Shown: positions 7,221 to 16,764 of the stretch, piece after piece
Layout of the letters: each line of letters begins with the position of its first letter
How positions within the stretch are numbered: position 1 is the stretch's first letter
Assembly: GCF_001544535.1 (NCBI RefSeq)
Contig: NZ_FCON02000059.1
Coordinates: 1-47,894 of the forward strand
DNA length: 47,894 nt
DNA from: Caballeronia choica
GTDB taxonomy: Bacteria > Pseudomonadota > Gammaproteobacteria > Burkholderiales > Burkholderiaceae
Reading direction: 5' to 3'
Program-made: the position numbers and the translations under genes
Notes under the pieces: model-generated
Told to the model about the DNA's origin: nothing
Databases searched by the model: none
Seen by the model: the letters and a program-made list of their open reading frames with translations, nothing else

Positions 7221-9208
7221 ATCGCCGCCGTCACGCGCGACACGCCATCGCGCGTCATGTTGCGGTAGCGCGCGAGCGCCCACAGCGGGAAGAACTTGCG
7301 ATAGCCGTGATAGCGCAGGTAGAACACGCGCGGAAAGCCCGTCGCGGTGAAGCGCGTTTCGTCCCACAGCCCGTGCTCGCGTTGCGTCGCCTGCAAATAC
7401 GCGATGCCGCGCGCGACCGCCGGATGGTCGATCAGACCCGCCGCCATCAGGCCGAGCAGCGCCCACGCCGTCTGCGACGCCGTGCTCGGCGCCGCTTCAA
7501 GGCCGCGATAGTCGAGCTTGTAGCTTTCGCCGCCCTCGCCCCAGCCGCCGTCGGCGTTCTGGACGCCGATCAGCCACTCGGCGGCGCGGCGCACGCGCGA
7601 ATCGCTCGCTGGCACGCCCGCCGCGTTCAGTGCGCACAACGCCGACCATGTGCCATAGATGTAGTTCAGGCCCCAGCGGCCATACCAGCTTCCGTCGCGC
7701 TCCTGCGCGCGCAGGATGTAGTCGAGCGCGCGGCGCGCCGGCTCGCTGTTTGCGGGCGTTTCGCCGAGTTCGGCGAGCATCGAGAGGCAGCGCGCGGAGA
7801 CATCGACGGTCGGCGGATCGAGCAGCGCGCCGTGGTCCGAGAACGGAATGTTGTTCAGGTAATACTGCGTGTTCTCAGGCTCGAAGGCGCCCCAGCCGCC
7901 GTCGCTGCTTTGCATGCCGACGACCCATTCGCGCCCGCGCGCAATCGCCTCGGCGTACAGCGCGGTGCCGTTCTCGCGGTTGGCGCGCTCCATCGCCATC
8001 GCGACGACGGCCGTATCGTCGACGTCCGGGTAGTGCGGATTCGCGAACTGGAACGCCCAGCCGCCCGGCCGCACATTCGGACGGCGCGAGATCCAGTCGC
8101 CGCGCACGTCGAGAATCTGCAGCGGGCGCAGCCATTCGAGCCCGCGCGACACTGCCTCGCGCGCCTTGGGCATGCCGGTTTCGAGCAGCGCGTGCGCCGC
8201 GAGCGACGTGTCCCACACCGGCGACAGGCACGGCTGGCAATACGCCTCGCCATCGAGGGATTCGTCGATGACGAGCAGCTTGTCGAGCGAGCGCCGAGCA
8301 ATCGCGCGATTCGGATGATCGGCGGGGTAGCCGAGCACGTCGTACATCATCACGGAGTTCGCCATCGCCGGGAAAATCGCGCCGAGGCCGTCTTCCCCGT
8401 TCAGCCGCTCATCGACGAATTGCACCGCCGCCTGGATCGCGCGCTCGCGCGTCGCGCGCGGGAACAGGCTGTCGGCGGGGCGCAGCACGGCGTCGACGCA
8501 GCGGAAGAACGCAAACCAGCCACGGCTCTGATGCGGCGCGCGGTCGAGGAGGCCAACGTTGACGGGCGCGTCGTCGAAGAGTTCGTCGATCCGCACGCCG
8601 CGCGGATTGCGCGCCACGGGCCGCTTCGCGTTCAGCACCAGCAGCGGCACGATCACCGTGCGCGCCCAGTACGACACCTTCGACAAGTGGAACGGGAACC
8701 ACATCGGCAACAGCATGATCTCGACGGGCATCATCGGCACCGCGCGCCACGGCACGACGCCGAACAGCGCGAGCAGGATGCGCGTGAACACGTTGGATCG
8801 CTCCGCGCCGCCTGCGGCGAGGATCGCGCGGCGGGCGCGCTGCATGTGCGGGGCTTCGGGCGAATCGCCGATCATCTTCAGCGCGAAATACGCCTTGACG
8901 CTCGCGCTGACGTCCAGCGCGCCGTCGGTGAACAGCGGCCAGCCGCCGTCATCGCGCTGCATACGGCGCAGATAACGCGCGATCTTCTTTTCGAGTTCAA
9001 GATCGGGCGTTTCGCCGAGGTAATGCACGAGCAGCACGTATTCGGCGGGAATCGTGGCGTCGGCTTCGAGTTCGTAGAGCCAGTAGCCGTCGGCGTGCTG
9101 CGCGGCGAGCAGCGCGTCGGTGGCCTTCGAAACCGACGCATCGATCTTGGCGAGGGCGGCGGGCGAAACCGGCCGGTCGAGGCCCGGCAGGGAAGTGTCG
9201 TTCATCAT
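7217..9208 (-). CDS. shc: Squalene-hopene cyclase
   Basis: About 662 residues, normal length for bacterial squalene-hopene cyclase, a monotopic membrane enzyme that cyclises squalene to hopene and hopanol. The catalytic acid motif D-V-D-D-T-A is at about 394-398, and several QW repeats are visible (for example Q-S-S-D-G-G-W-G-A-F and Q-N-A-D-G-G-W-G-E). Two adjacent ATG codons (9208 and 9205) are possible starts; both overlap the hpnE stop. The downstream junction with hpnG also overlaps, so all four genes are probably translationally coupled. Also called hpnF. Confidence 0.96.
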   Translation of the reverse strand: MMNDTSLPGLDRPVSPAALAKIDASVSKATDALLAAQHADGYWLYELEADATIPAEYVLLVHYLGETPDLELEKKIARYLRRMQRDDGGWPLFTDGALDVSASVKAYFALKMIGDSPEAPHMQRARRAILAAGGAERSNVFTRILLALFGVVPWRAVPMMPVEIMLLPMWFPFHLSKVSYWARTVIVPLLVLNAKRPVARNPRGVRIDELFDDAPVNVGLLDRAPHQSRGWFAFFRCVDAVLRPADSLFPRATRERAIQAAVQFVDERLNGEDGLGAIFPAMANSVMMYDVLGYPADHPNRAIARRSLDKLLVIDESLDGEAYCQPCLSPVWDTSLAAHALLETGMPKAREAVSRGLEWLRPLQILDVRGDWISRRPNVRPGGWAFQFANPHYPDVDDTAVVAMAMERANRENGTALYAEAIARGREWVVGMQSSDGGWGAFEPENTQYYLNNIPFSDHGALLDPPTVDVSARCLSMLAELGETPANSEPARRALDYILRAQERDGSWYGRWGLNYIYGTWSALCALNAAGVPASDSRVRRAAEWLIGVQNADGGWGEGGESYKLDYRGLEAAPSTASQTAWALLGLMAAGLIDHPAVARGIAYLQATQREHGLWDETRFTATGFPRVFYLRYHGYRKFFPLWALARYRNMTRDGVSRVTAAM

Positions 9209-10482
9209 TGTTCCGTCGATGGGTTCATCAGCAAGTCCGCGGCCTTCTGGCCGGAGCGGATCGCGCCTTCGATGGTCGCGGGCAGGCCGGTTGCCGTCCA
9301 GTCGCCCGCGAGCATGAGATTGGGCCAGCGCGTGCGCGTGGCGGGGCGCAGGCTTTCCTGGCTCGGAATGGCCGCGAACGTCGCGCGCTTCTCGGCGACG
9401 ATCTGCCACGCCGGCAGCGGCTCGGCCGCGTTGCCGGTCACGTTGGCCACTTCGCGCCAGAGCATGCGCGCGAGTTCTTCGCGTGGCATGTCGAGCAGCG
9501 CGCCGGCGTCGCTGATCGTGACCGAGAGCCGGCCGTCGAACGCGAATAGCCAATGCGACGTGCCGTTCAAAAGGCCCGTCACCGGCTCGAAGCCGAGCGG
9601 CGGATCGGCGGCAAAATGCGCATTGACGATCGCGCGGAATTCGTTCGGCGCGGTGAGGTCCGGCACGAGCGTCCGGGCGACATCCGGTGGCACCGCCAGC
9701 ACGACGCCATCGGCCGGCGCGACCGCGAGGGTGTCGACGCCGTCGCCGAAGTCGAGCGAACTCACGCGCGGCTTCGCATCGGTGCCGGAGAAGCCGATGC
9801 CGGCAAGCCGCGCGCCGAGCCGAATCTCCGCGCCGCCATATTGCAACAGCCGCAGCGCCGGATCGACGAACGCGTGGCCGAGGCCGTTCTTCGCGACGAG
9901 CGGCCGGCACGCCTGCCCGCCCGCCAGGAGCGTTTCGCGCAGCACGTTGCCGGCGACGAGCGCGCTGCCTTCCGACGGCTCGACGTTCAGCACCGCGAGA
10001 AACAGCGGACGCACGAGCGCGTCCCACACGCGGCCGCGCGCGCGCATCGACTGCGCGATCGTGCGGCCGGGCTTCGCCCACAGGAGCGCCGCGAGCGACA
10101 GATAGTCGGCGGGCTGCGTGCCGGGGACGCGCGAGTGCGGATCGAAGACCCATTTCGGCAGCCGGCCAGGCGAGAGCCGCACCGTCCAGCGCGCACCGGT
10201 CTTCAGGTCGGAAAACGGATATTCGGGCTGGGTCGGGCCGCTTAACTCGTCGCCAGCACCGATCGCACGCGCATAGGCGAGCGTCGCATGATTGCCGGAC
10301 AGCACGAGGTGGTTGCCGTTGTCGATGGTCGCGTTCAGCTTCGGGTCGAAGTACGAGCGGCAACGCCCGCCCGCGTGCTGCGCGGCCTCATGCAGCACGA
10401 CGCGCGCGCCGCGGCGCTGCAATTGGACCGCCGCGGCGAGGCCCGACAGGCCCGCGCCGACCACATGAACGAGACGCGACAT
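9205..10482 (-). CDS. hpnE: Hydroxysqualene dehydroxylase HpnE
   Basis: 425-residue FAD-dependent amine-oxidase-like protein. In the HpnCDE route HpnE reduces hydroxysqualene to squalene. The N-terminal dinucleotide-binding motif V-V-G-A-G-L-S-G-L-A-A (7-17) and the following R-G-A-R-V-V-L-H-E strand are clear, as is the R-C-R-S-Y-F-D segment typical of the HpnE group. The C-terminal FAD motif L-M-L-A-G-D-W-T-A-T-G-L-P is intact. Its ATG overlaps the hpnD stop (ATGA) and its stop overlaps the shc start. Confidence 0.93.
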   Translation of the reverse strand: MSRLVHVVGAGLSGLAAAVQLQRRGARVVLHEAAQHAGGRCRSYFDPKLNATIDNGNHLVLSGNHATLAYARAIGAGDELSGPTQPEYPFSDLKTGARWTVRLSPGRLPKWVFDPHSRVPGTQPADYLSLAALLWAKPGRTIAQSMRARGRVWDALVRPLFLAVLNVEPSEGSALVAGNVLRETLLAGGQACRPLVAKNGLGHAFVDPALRLLQYGGAEIRLGARLAGIGFSGTDAKPRVSSLDFGDGVDTLAVAPADGVVLAVPPDVARTLVPDLTAPNEFRAIVNAHFAADPPLGFEPVTGLLNGTSHWLFAFDGRLSVTISDAGALLDMPREELARMLWREVANVTGNAAEPLPAWQIVAEKRATFAAIPSQESLRPATRTRWPNLMLAGDWTATGLPATIEGAIRSGQKAADLLMNPSTEQ

Positions 10483-11333
10483 CAGAAAACGTTACGCGCG
10501 ACGATCCACAGCAGGCGCGAACGCGGCGTACGGACTCGGGTACGCGGGAGATCGAAGCCTCGCTTGACGGTGGCGTCGAGCACGCAGCGATAGGCGCCCG
10601 CCATGATGCGCGGCGCGCGCACTTCCGAGCGCCGCGACGCGGCCATGATCGCGTCCGATTGTGCGAAGTGGCCGCGCGCGCGTTCGGCGACGACGGCGCA
10701 CACGCGCGGCAGACGCGCATCGGCGACGATCGAGGCGGGGTCGGTGGTCGAAATGCCTTCGCGCGACAGCAGTTCGCGCGGCAAATACACGCGGCCGATG
10801 CCGGCGTCCTCGTCGATGTCGCGCAGGATGTTGGTGAGTTGCAGCGCGCGGCCGAGGTGATGGGCAAGACGCCGGCCAGCGTCTTCGTGCATCCCGAATA
10901 TCCTCACCGACAGACGCCCCACCGCGCTCGCCACGCGATCGCAATACATGTCGAGCGTGGCTTCGTCGGGCGCGACGATGTCGCCGGCGGCGTCCATCGC
11001 CATGCCGTCGATGACGGCGTGAAAGTCGTCGCGCGAGAGATGGAACGCGCGAATGTGGCGCGTGAGCGCCTGCAGCGACTTCTTCGGCGTGCCGGCGTAG
11101 CAGGCGTCGATGTCGGCGCGCCAGCGGTCGAGCGCGAGCGCGCGCTCGCGGCGCGGCAGCGTGCCTTCGTCGGCGATATCGTCGACCGCGCGGCAGAATG
11201 CGTAGATCTGGTACATCGCGTCCCGCTGGGCCGCCGGCAGGATGCGCATCGCGAGATAAAACGAACTGCCCGATGTCACCTTCGCGGCATCGGCAGCAGC
11301 GTCATCGTCGACGATCAGATTGGAAACGGCCAA
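10482..11333 (-). CDS. hpnD: Presqualene diphosphate synthase HpnD
   Basis: 283 residues, all-alpha squalene/phytoene synthase family. HpnD joins two farnesyl diphosphates into presqualene diphosphate. Both Asp-rich Mg-diphosphate motifs are intact: D51-D-I-A-D55 in A-V-D-D-I-A-D-E, and D172-I-D-E-D176 in L-R-D-I-D-E-D-A-G. It is the first gene of the hopanoid operon. HpnC, which converts presqualene diphosphate to hydroxysqualene, is usually adjacent but is not in this window, so it must be supplied from elsewhere if the pathway works. Confidence 0.94.
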   Translation of the reverse strand: MAVSNLIVDDDAAADAAKVTSGSSFYLAMRILPAAQRDAMYQIYAFCRAVDDIADEGTLPRRERALALDRWRADIDACYAGTPKKSLQALTRHIRAFHLSRDDFHAVIDGMAMDAAGDIVAPDEATLDMYCDRVASAVGRLSVRIFGMHEDAGRRLAHHLGRALQLTNILRDIDEDAGIGRVYLPRELLSREGISTTDPASIVADARLPRVCAVVAERARGHFAQSDAIMAASRRSEVRAPRIMAGAYRCVLDATVKRGFDLPRTRVRTPRSRLLWIVARNVF

Positions 11334-11569
11334 GACGAACTCCGCTGTGGCGCCCCCAAGGGCAATTAAGAAATCGGGCGCTGGTGCTCATGCGACCTGT
11401 ATGCGCCCTTCAGGCGAAGGACGGGGATGATCCCGTGCGGAAAAACGTGCCGGACCGCACAGACAAACCCGCGCGCGCCGGCGGCAACAGCGCCGGGAGC
11501 GGCAAAAAGTATAGCAATGTTTGGCCTTCGATGCGTTGACGGCGGCCGCTGGCGGGCGGTCCCGCGGCG

Positions 11570-12511
11570 TCAGGCGAAGCCGACCGAGCGGTTCCGGCCT
11601 TGCCGTTTTGCGCTGTAGAGCGCGGCATCGGTTTCGTTGATGAGCGCCTCGTAGGACGAGGTGATGTCCCGGCGAGCCTGCGCGGCGCCGAAGCTCGCCG
11701 TGACCGGCACGCGCGCGCCCTGCACGTCGATCGGCGTCGCGCAGATCGCTTCGCGCACCTTTTCCGCGAGGAGCATCGCGTCCGCGAAACCCGTGCATGG
11801 CAGCAGCAGGGCGAATTCCTCGCCGCCGAAACGGCCGAACACGTCCTGCTCGCGCACCGTCTGGCTCACGCGCTCGGCCATCACGCGCAGCACCGTGTCG
11901 CCGACGAGATGGCCGAATTCGTCGTTGATGCGCTTGAAATAGTCGAGGTCGAAGAGCAGCAGCGACAGCTCGCCGCCATGGCGCTGCCAGCGCGAAAACT
12001 CGTCGGCGAGGCGCAGTTCGAAATAGCGCCGGTTCGCGATGCCGGTCAGGCCGTCGCGATCGGCGTATTCCTGCAGCTTCGCGACGGCTTCGTCGCGGCC
12101 GCGCTGCATCATGCTCGCGTGCGTGACATCGGAGATCGTGATGCACACCGCCATTACTTCGCGTTCGTGCGTGAGCGGCATGAACGTGCAGTCCTGCTGC
12201 ATGAAATCGACGCCGCCGGTGATCGGCCGGTCGTGGTCGAACCTGAAGAGATATGGGCGCTGCTCCCACGAACTGAACGCGAAGCTGCCGAGCTGGAACA
12301 CGCTTTCGACCTTGCGCGTAAGCCACACGCGCGGCAGTTCGGGAAAGTTCGCGAAAATCGGCTTGCCGATCACCTGCTCTGCCGTCCTGCCGCTGTGGTC
12401 CTGCATGAAGCGGTTCCACATGACGACGTTCAACTCGCGGTCGAGCACGAAAATGCCGAACCCGACACGCTCGACGACCAGTTCCGAGAGCACGTGCCGG
12501 AGTGCGTTCAT
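11570..12511 (-). CDS. PAS-GGDEF diguanylate cyclase
   Basis: 313 residues. A PAS sensor domain (about 8-130, with G-F-G-I-F-V-L-D-R-E-L-N-V-V-M-W-N) precedes a GGDEF domain. The active-site motif is GGEEF (229-233), a catalytically competent variant, and an inhibitory site R220-E-Q-D223 stands five residues ahead, so product inhibition by cyclic di-GMP is expected. There is no membrane segment, so it is cytosolic. The ATG at 12511 overlaps the stop of the upstream CheC-like gene. As the last gene of a CheY-CheC-GGDEF operon it probably provides the second-messenger output of that module. Confidence 0.92.
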   Translation of the reverse strand: MNALRHVLSELVVERVGFGIFVLDRELNVVMWNRFMQDHSGRTAEQVIGKPIFANFPELPRVWLTRKVESVFQLGSFAFSSWEQRPYLFRFDHDRPITGGVDFMQQDCTFMPLTHEREVMAVCITISDVTHASMMQRGRDEAVAKLQEYADRDGLTGIANRRYFELRLADEFSRWQRHGGELSLLLFDLDYFKRINDEFGHLVGDTVLRVMAERVSQTVREQDVFGRFGGEEFALLLPCTGFADAMLLAEKVREAICATPIDVQGARVPVTASFGAAQARRDITSSYEALINETDAALYSAKRQGRNRSVGFA

Positions 12512-13131
12512 AAGCTGGAAAGCAGCGCGTCGAGCGCTTCGTTCATGCGCAGGATCGAGTCTTCGGCCATCAGCATGACGAGGTGCGCGCGGAAGCTGTG
12601 GTCCTCCAGCGCGAAGTTCACTTCGAGCAGCAGCGCGGTTTTCCACGCGAGCATGTCGGGCTGGAAGACGTCGTCGAGCGCGAGGTTCGTGCCGAGCATG
12701 CCCGGCGGCGAGAAAATCGGCGCGCGGCCGAGCCGGTCGAAGATGCACGACACGCACGCGCCCATCAGCACGTTGGCGACGTCGAAGATCAGTTCGGCCT
12801 GCGACGTCGCTTCGTAAGTCGACTTGGTGTACGGATCGTCGACGAGCGCACACAGTTGCTCGACGCTGGCGCTTCGGCACAGCACGATCGCCTCGCCCTT
12901 GATGTCGGAGCGAAAGCCCTGGCGCACGGCGGTGACGGTATCGGTGATGCCGGTCATCGCGCGCAGCGTCGCCGACGCCTCGGTGACGCTCACCACCCGC
13001 ACGCGCGGCACCGACAATTCGATGAACGTGCCGAGCAGTTTCGAGAGGCGCGTCGCGGCCTGGCCCATCGCCATGTTGGCGACTTCCTGCAGCGCGTCGC
13101 GCTGGTCTTCGTTCATGGCTGGTTCAGACAT
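12508..13131 (-). CDS. CheC/CheX-like chemotaxis phosphatase
   Basis: 207 residues with two copies of the CheC-type active-site helix. The first is canonical: D12-x3-E16-x2-N19-x22-P42. The second is a variant, E113-x3-D117-x2-N120-x22-P143, with acidic residues exchanged but spacing preserved. CheC, CheX and FliY proteins dephosphorylate phospho-CheY, and the gene immediately upstream encodes a CheY-like receiver whose stop overlaps this start by 8 bp. A dedicated receiver-phosphatase pair is therefore a strong inference. No chemoreceptor, CheA or flagellar gene is nearby, so the pair may act outside classical chemotaxis, feeding the GGDEF protein downstream. Confidence 0.85.
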   Translation of the reverse strand: MSEPAMNEDQRDALQEVANMAMGQAATRLSKLLGTFIELSVPRVRVVSVTEASATLRAMTGITDTVTAVRQGFRSDIKGEAIVLCRSASVEQLCALVDDPYTKSTYEATSQAELIFDVANVLMGACVSCIFDRLGRAPIFSPPGMLGTNLALDDVFQPDMLAWKTALLLEVNFALEDHSFRAHLVMLMAEDSILRMNEALDALLSSL

Positions 13132-13492
13132 AAAGGCCGAACTCCTTCAGGACAGGGCGCAAAGCCTCGGGCGTCACGGGCTTCGGCAGGAACGCGATCG
13201 CCCCGAGCGCGCGCACGCGCTCCTGCGCCATCGGCTGCACGTCCGCCGACACCACGATCACGAAGGTGTTGAGGTCCTCGTGCTGGAGCGCGTCGAGCAC
13301 CTGGTAGCCCGTCATGTCGGGCATCGTCAGATCGAGGAACATGACCGACGCGCGGCCCGCGCGATACAGGTCGAGCGCCTCGTGGCCGTTGGTCGCGTAC
13401 GAGATCTCGACGTCCCAGTCCTCGGGCAGCGCGCGCGTCAATACCTTGCGGGCAAGCAGGGAATCGTCGGCAATAACAATCGGCAAGGGCAT
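13124..13492 (-). CDS. CheY-like single-domain response regulator
   Basis: 122 residues, a lone receiver domain. The acidic pocket is D9 and D10, the phosphoacceptor is D54 in M-F-L-D-L-T-M-P-D, the switch hydroxyl is S82, and the conserved lysine is K104 in F-L-P-K-P. There is no output domain. It is the first gene of a three-gene overlapping operon with a CheC-like phosphatase and a PAS-GGDEF cyclase. The kinase that phosphorylates it is not in this operon; the hybrid kinases at 14396 and 30892 are in the window but carry their own receivers. Confidence 0.93.
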   Translation of the reverse strand: MPLPIVIADDSLLARKVLTRALPEDWDVEISYATNGHEALDLYRAGRASVMFLDLTMPDMTGYQVLDALQHEDLNTFVIVVSADVQPMAQERVRALGAIAFLPKPVTPEALRPVLKEFGLYV

Positions 13493-14395
13493 GGTCGGCG
13501 GGATCGATAAGCGGTTTATCTGGCTGGGTGCGTTCGTAAGACGCGCTTTCGCACAGGTTTACGGCGGCACCGGCCGCGTTCTTGATCGATTTAGACGGAT
13601 CTAGATCGAAACGCCTAAAAATGCGCGGGAAACGCCGACAACGGGCGTTCGTGGCAAATCAGCGGTTTTTGCCGGGCGTGCGAATCGGCTTGTCGCGGCC
13701 GTCCGTGCGGATGGCGGCGCGTGTCCGTGGCAACGGCAACGCGCGGAGAGCGGCGCAGGCGCGCGTAGGCGCGCCATGCGGCGGGCGTGCGCGGCGTGGT
13801 CGGCGCACGCGCAGCAATGACGGTTTCGATCGGCATCATGGAAGCCAGCCCCGTACAGGATTCGCGCCGTCAGGCCGAATCATTTTCTATTTCTTCCTTC
13901 GCGCTCGCGCGGCGCTGGCGGTTGCTCCGCTCTTGCCGTTACTTCCCCGGAAACGATGCGCCAAGGTCCCTGGTCCTCTGGTTGCGCTCTCGCGGCGCGT
14001 GACCATCAGACGATTCAATTGTCCGGCCAAAAGGATGTCAAAGCAACTCACCAAAACCCCGAGAGCATGTTAATTTCGTTGACCGATGGATATAATGAGG
14101 ATTTATTACTCATACGATTACAGCCTGATTAATTTTCATTCTTTTGTGTACGTTTGCGCTTCGACGAATCTCGCTGATTTCGCTTCTTCCAACGCAATGC
14201 TGGTGAAACAGACCTGATTCGAATGCGATTATTTCGGCACGCGTTATGCATTCCGCAATAATCCGCGTGATTGAATCGGTGATTTTCCCGCCGGCTCGAC
14301 GCCAAACGTTTGCATTTCGGGCACGCCGGATTTTGCGCTGTATTTGCGTTTAACATGGCACGCCCGCATCCAGACAAAAACGCCAAAACCATCCG
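13493..14395. other. Long non-coding gap with an A+T-rich right half
   Basis: About 900 bp between two divergent signalling units. The left part resembles local composition, while roughly 14000-14345 is visibly richer in A and T than the flanking genes. Short frames here have no domain or convincing ribosome site. The gap must hold promoters for both the minus-strand CheY operon and the plus-strand hybrid kinase, but I could not identify a convincing sigma-70 pair. It may also be a remnant of acquired DNA. Confidence 0.5.
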
Positions 14396-16672
14396 ATGAC
14401 GCCGCCACGTGACGAGCCTGCCGCCGAGCACTGGCAGGACGAGCCGCCGTTTCCGGCCGTGCCCGAACGCAACTTCGCGGCGCAGCGGTTCACCCTGTAC
14501 GCGTTGCTGATCGCAGCCATCGTGCTGCCGTGCATCTACGTCGCCGTCACCTCGTACGACGACTTTCACGCACGCGTCGCCGCCGCGACCGACCTCACCA
14601 CGCGCAACGCGCGCGTTGCGGAAGAGCACGCGCTCAAGGTCTTCGACATGAACGTGATGTTGAACGAGCGCGTGGCCGATCTCGTCGACGGCCTCGACGA
14701 CGACGCCATCCGCCGCGACGACGTCCCGATCTACAAGAAGCTCAAGACAATGGGCGGCAGTTATCCGCAAGTGGCGTCGGTGTCGATATTCGGCGCGGAC
14801 GGACGGCTCGTCGCGACCAGCCGCACGTATCCGACGCCATCGATCTCCATCGCGGATCGCGAAGACTTCGCCGGCATCAGGCGCGGCCAGTCGCTCGAAC
14901 AGGTCTCGCGGGTGATGGTGAGTCGCGTCGCGGGCGAAACGGTGTTCAACACCGCCGTCGCGCGCCGCACGTCGGAGGGCGAATTCGCCGGCGTGGTTTC
15001 GATCGCGCTGCGGCCGCCGTATTTCAGCGCGTTCTATCGCGAACTGCTTGGCGATCAGCCGACCGTCTCGCTCGGCCTCACGCGTGCCGATGGCGAAGTG
15101 CTCGCCTGGTATCCGACGCGGCCCGCGAACAAGCCGGCGCTCGCACTCACGTCGCCGCTGCGAAAGGTGTATCGCGAAGGCGCGCGAAGCGGCGTCGTCG
15201 AAATGCGCTCGGGCCTCGACGACCAGTTGAAGATCGTCGCGTTCCGGCGCGTCGGGAACTATCCGGTGTACGTGTCGAGCGGCTATCCGATCTCGACGAT
15301 CCGGGCCGCCTGGTATCGCCACGTCTCCGTGCTCGCGCTGTCGATCTTCGCCCCGTGCATCGTGCTGTGGGGCGTGATCTGGCTGTCGCTCAAGCGCCTC
15401 GCCGCCGAGGCGGAAGCGTGGGAACGCTGGCAGGCGGAGGCGTCGATGCGGCGCTCGATCGAATCCGCGTACCGGCAGGCGCGCAAGATGGAAGCGCTCG
15501 GCAATCTGGTCGGCAGCGTCGCGCACGATTTCAACAACCTGCTGATGATCGTCTCGGCGAACGTGCAGATCGCGCGACGGCGCGGCGCGCTCGGACTCGA
15601 CCGCGAACTCTCCGCGATGGAACGCGCGTTGAAAAGCGGCCAGTCGCTCACGCGGCAGTTGCTCGGCGTCGCGCGCAAGCAGCCGCTCGCCAGCGAAACC
15701 ATCGCGACGGCGGCGTGGGTGCCGGCCGCACGCGAACTGCTGCGGGCGTCGCTTGGCGCCAAGGTTGCGCTTGCGGTCGAAGTCGTGCCCGACGTGTGGC
15801 CGATCCGCGTCGATCCCGCCGAACTCGAACTCGCGCTGATCAACATAGCGGTCAACGCGCGCGACGCGATGCCGAACGGCGGCACGTTCACGGTTCACGC
15901 CGGCAACATCAGCTTCCGGCACGAGGACGGCTTCCCGATCGTCGGCGACTTCGTGCAGTTCACGCTGGACGATACCGGCGCCGGCATGAGTTCGGACGTG
16001 CTCGGCCGCGCGTTCGAACCGCTTTTCACGACCAAGCCGAAAGGCATGGGCACGGGGCTCGGACTGCCGCAGGTGTTCGCGTTCTGCGAGCGCGCGGGCG
16101 GCCTCGCCACGATCGACAGCGCGATCGGCGCGGGGACGTCGGTGCGGCTGTACCTGCCGCGCGCCTTGGCCACGAACGTGCCGAGTGTGGCCGTGCCGGA
16201 AGAACTGGCCGTGGCGGCCGTGTCGCACGGGCTGTGCGTGCTGCTCGTCGAGGACAACGACGAGGTCGCCGCCGGCACCGAGGCGCTCCTCACGATGATG
16301 GGCCATCGGGTCACGTGCGTATTCAACGCCGACGCCGCGCTCACGTTGCTCGAAGCCGCGCGCGACGGCTTTCCGCCCGACGGCGCGTTTCCCTTCGATG
16401 TCGTGCTGTCCGACATCCATATGCCCGGCAAGCTGAACGGCATCGATCTCGCAGAACTCCTCCAGACCTTCAGGCCGCGCGTGCCCGTGATCCTCGTCAC
16501 CGGCTACGCGGAAGAACTCGATCGCGCGCGACAGGTCGATGCGCGCGTGCTGTCGAAGCCCTTCGACATCGCCCTGCTCGATTCGCTGTTGCAAGCGATC
16601 CGCGAAGGCTCGGCCGCCGCGCAACACGCGACGCTTCCCGCCGACCGCGCAACCGGTAAAGCCGCGCACTGA
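14396..16672 (+). CDS. Membrane-bound hybrid sensor histidine kinase
   Basis: 758 residues. Two transmembrane helices (about 31-52 and 306-330) enclose a periplasmic sensor region that looks like a double Cache domain (Y-P-Q-V-A-S-V-S-I-F-G-A-D-G-R and I-A-D-R-E-D-F). The cytosolic part has a histidine box, G-S-V-A-H377-D-F-N-N-L-L, then an ATPase with N box (I-A-V-N-A-R-D-A-M-P), G1 (D-D-T-G-A-G-M) and G2 (G-M-G-T-G-L-G-L-P), and a C-terminal receiver with phosphoacceptor D673 in L-S-D-I-H-M-P and lysine in L-S-K-P-F. The histidine box type is that of kinases that sense small organic molecules. No partner regulator is adjacent. Confidence 0.93.
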   Translation: MTPPRDEPAAEHWQDEPPFPAVPERNFAAQRFTLYALLIAAIVLPCIYVAVTSYDDFHARVAAATDLTTRNARVAEEHALKVFDMNVMLNERVADLVDGLDDDAIRRDDVPIYKKLKTMGGSYPQVASVSIFGADGRLVATSRTYPTPSISIADREDFAGIRRGQSLEQVSRVMVSRVAGETVFNTAVARRTSEGEFAGVVSIALRPPYFSAFYRELLGDQPTVSLGLTRADGEVLAWYPTRPANKPALALTSPLRKVYREGARSGVVEMRSGLDDQLKIVAFRRVGNYPVYVSSGYPISTIRAAWYRHVSVLALSIFAPCIVLWGVIWLSLKRLAAEAEAWERWQAEASMRRSIESAYRQARKMEALGNLVGSVAHDFNNLLMIVSANVQIARRRGALGLDRELSAMERALKSGQSLTRQLLGVARKQPLASETIATAAWVPAARELLRASLGAKVALAVEVVPDVWPIRVDPAELELALINIAVNARDAMPNGGTFTVHAGNISFRHEDGFPIVGDFVQFTLDDTGAGMSSDVLGRAFEPLFTTKPKGMGTGLGLPQVFAFCERAGGLATIDSAIGAGTSVRLYLPRALATNVPSVAVPEELAVAAVSHGLCVLLVEDNDEVAAGTEALLTMMGHRVTCVFNADAALTLLEAARDGFPPDGAFPFDVVLSDIHMPGKLNGIDLAELLQTFRPRVPVILVTGYAEELDRARQVDARVLSKPFDIALLDSLLQAIREGSAAAQHATLPADRATGKAAH

Positions 16673-16764
16673 CACCCTCTTTTCTACCGATTTTGTAAAA
16701 ACCGCGCATGTTGAACGTTGACGGTTGAAGTTGCGCGTATGGGAACCCCGGCGGCGCCCGGCAT

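Noticed and set aside
7307-10105. Long plus-strand reading frame opposite shc and hpnE
   Set aside because: Low-complexity composition and no domain, while the minus strand encodes full-length conserved enzymes.
14079-14096. TTGACC followed by a perfect TATAAT
   Set aside because: The spacer is only 6 bp, far below the 16-18 bp required for a sigma-70 promoter, and no good -35 stands at the right distance.
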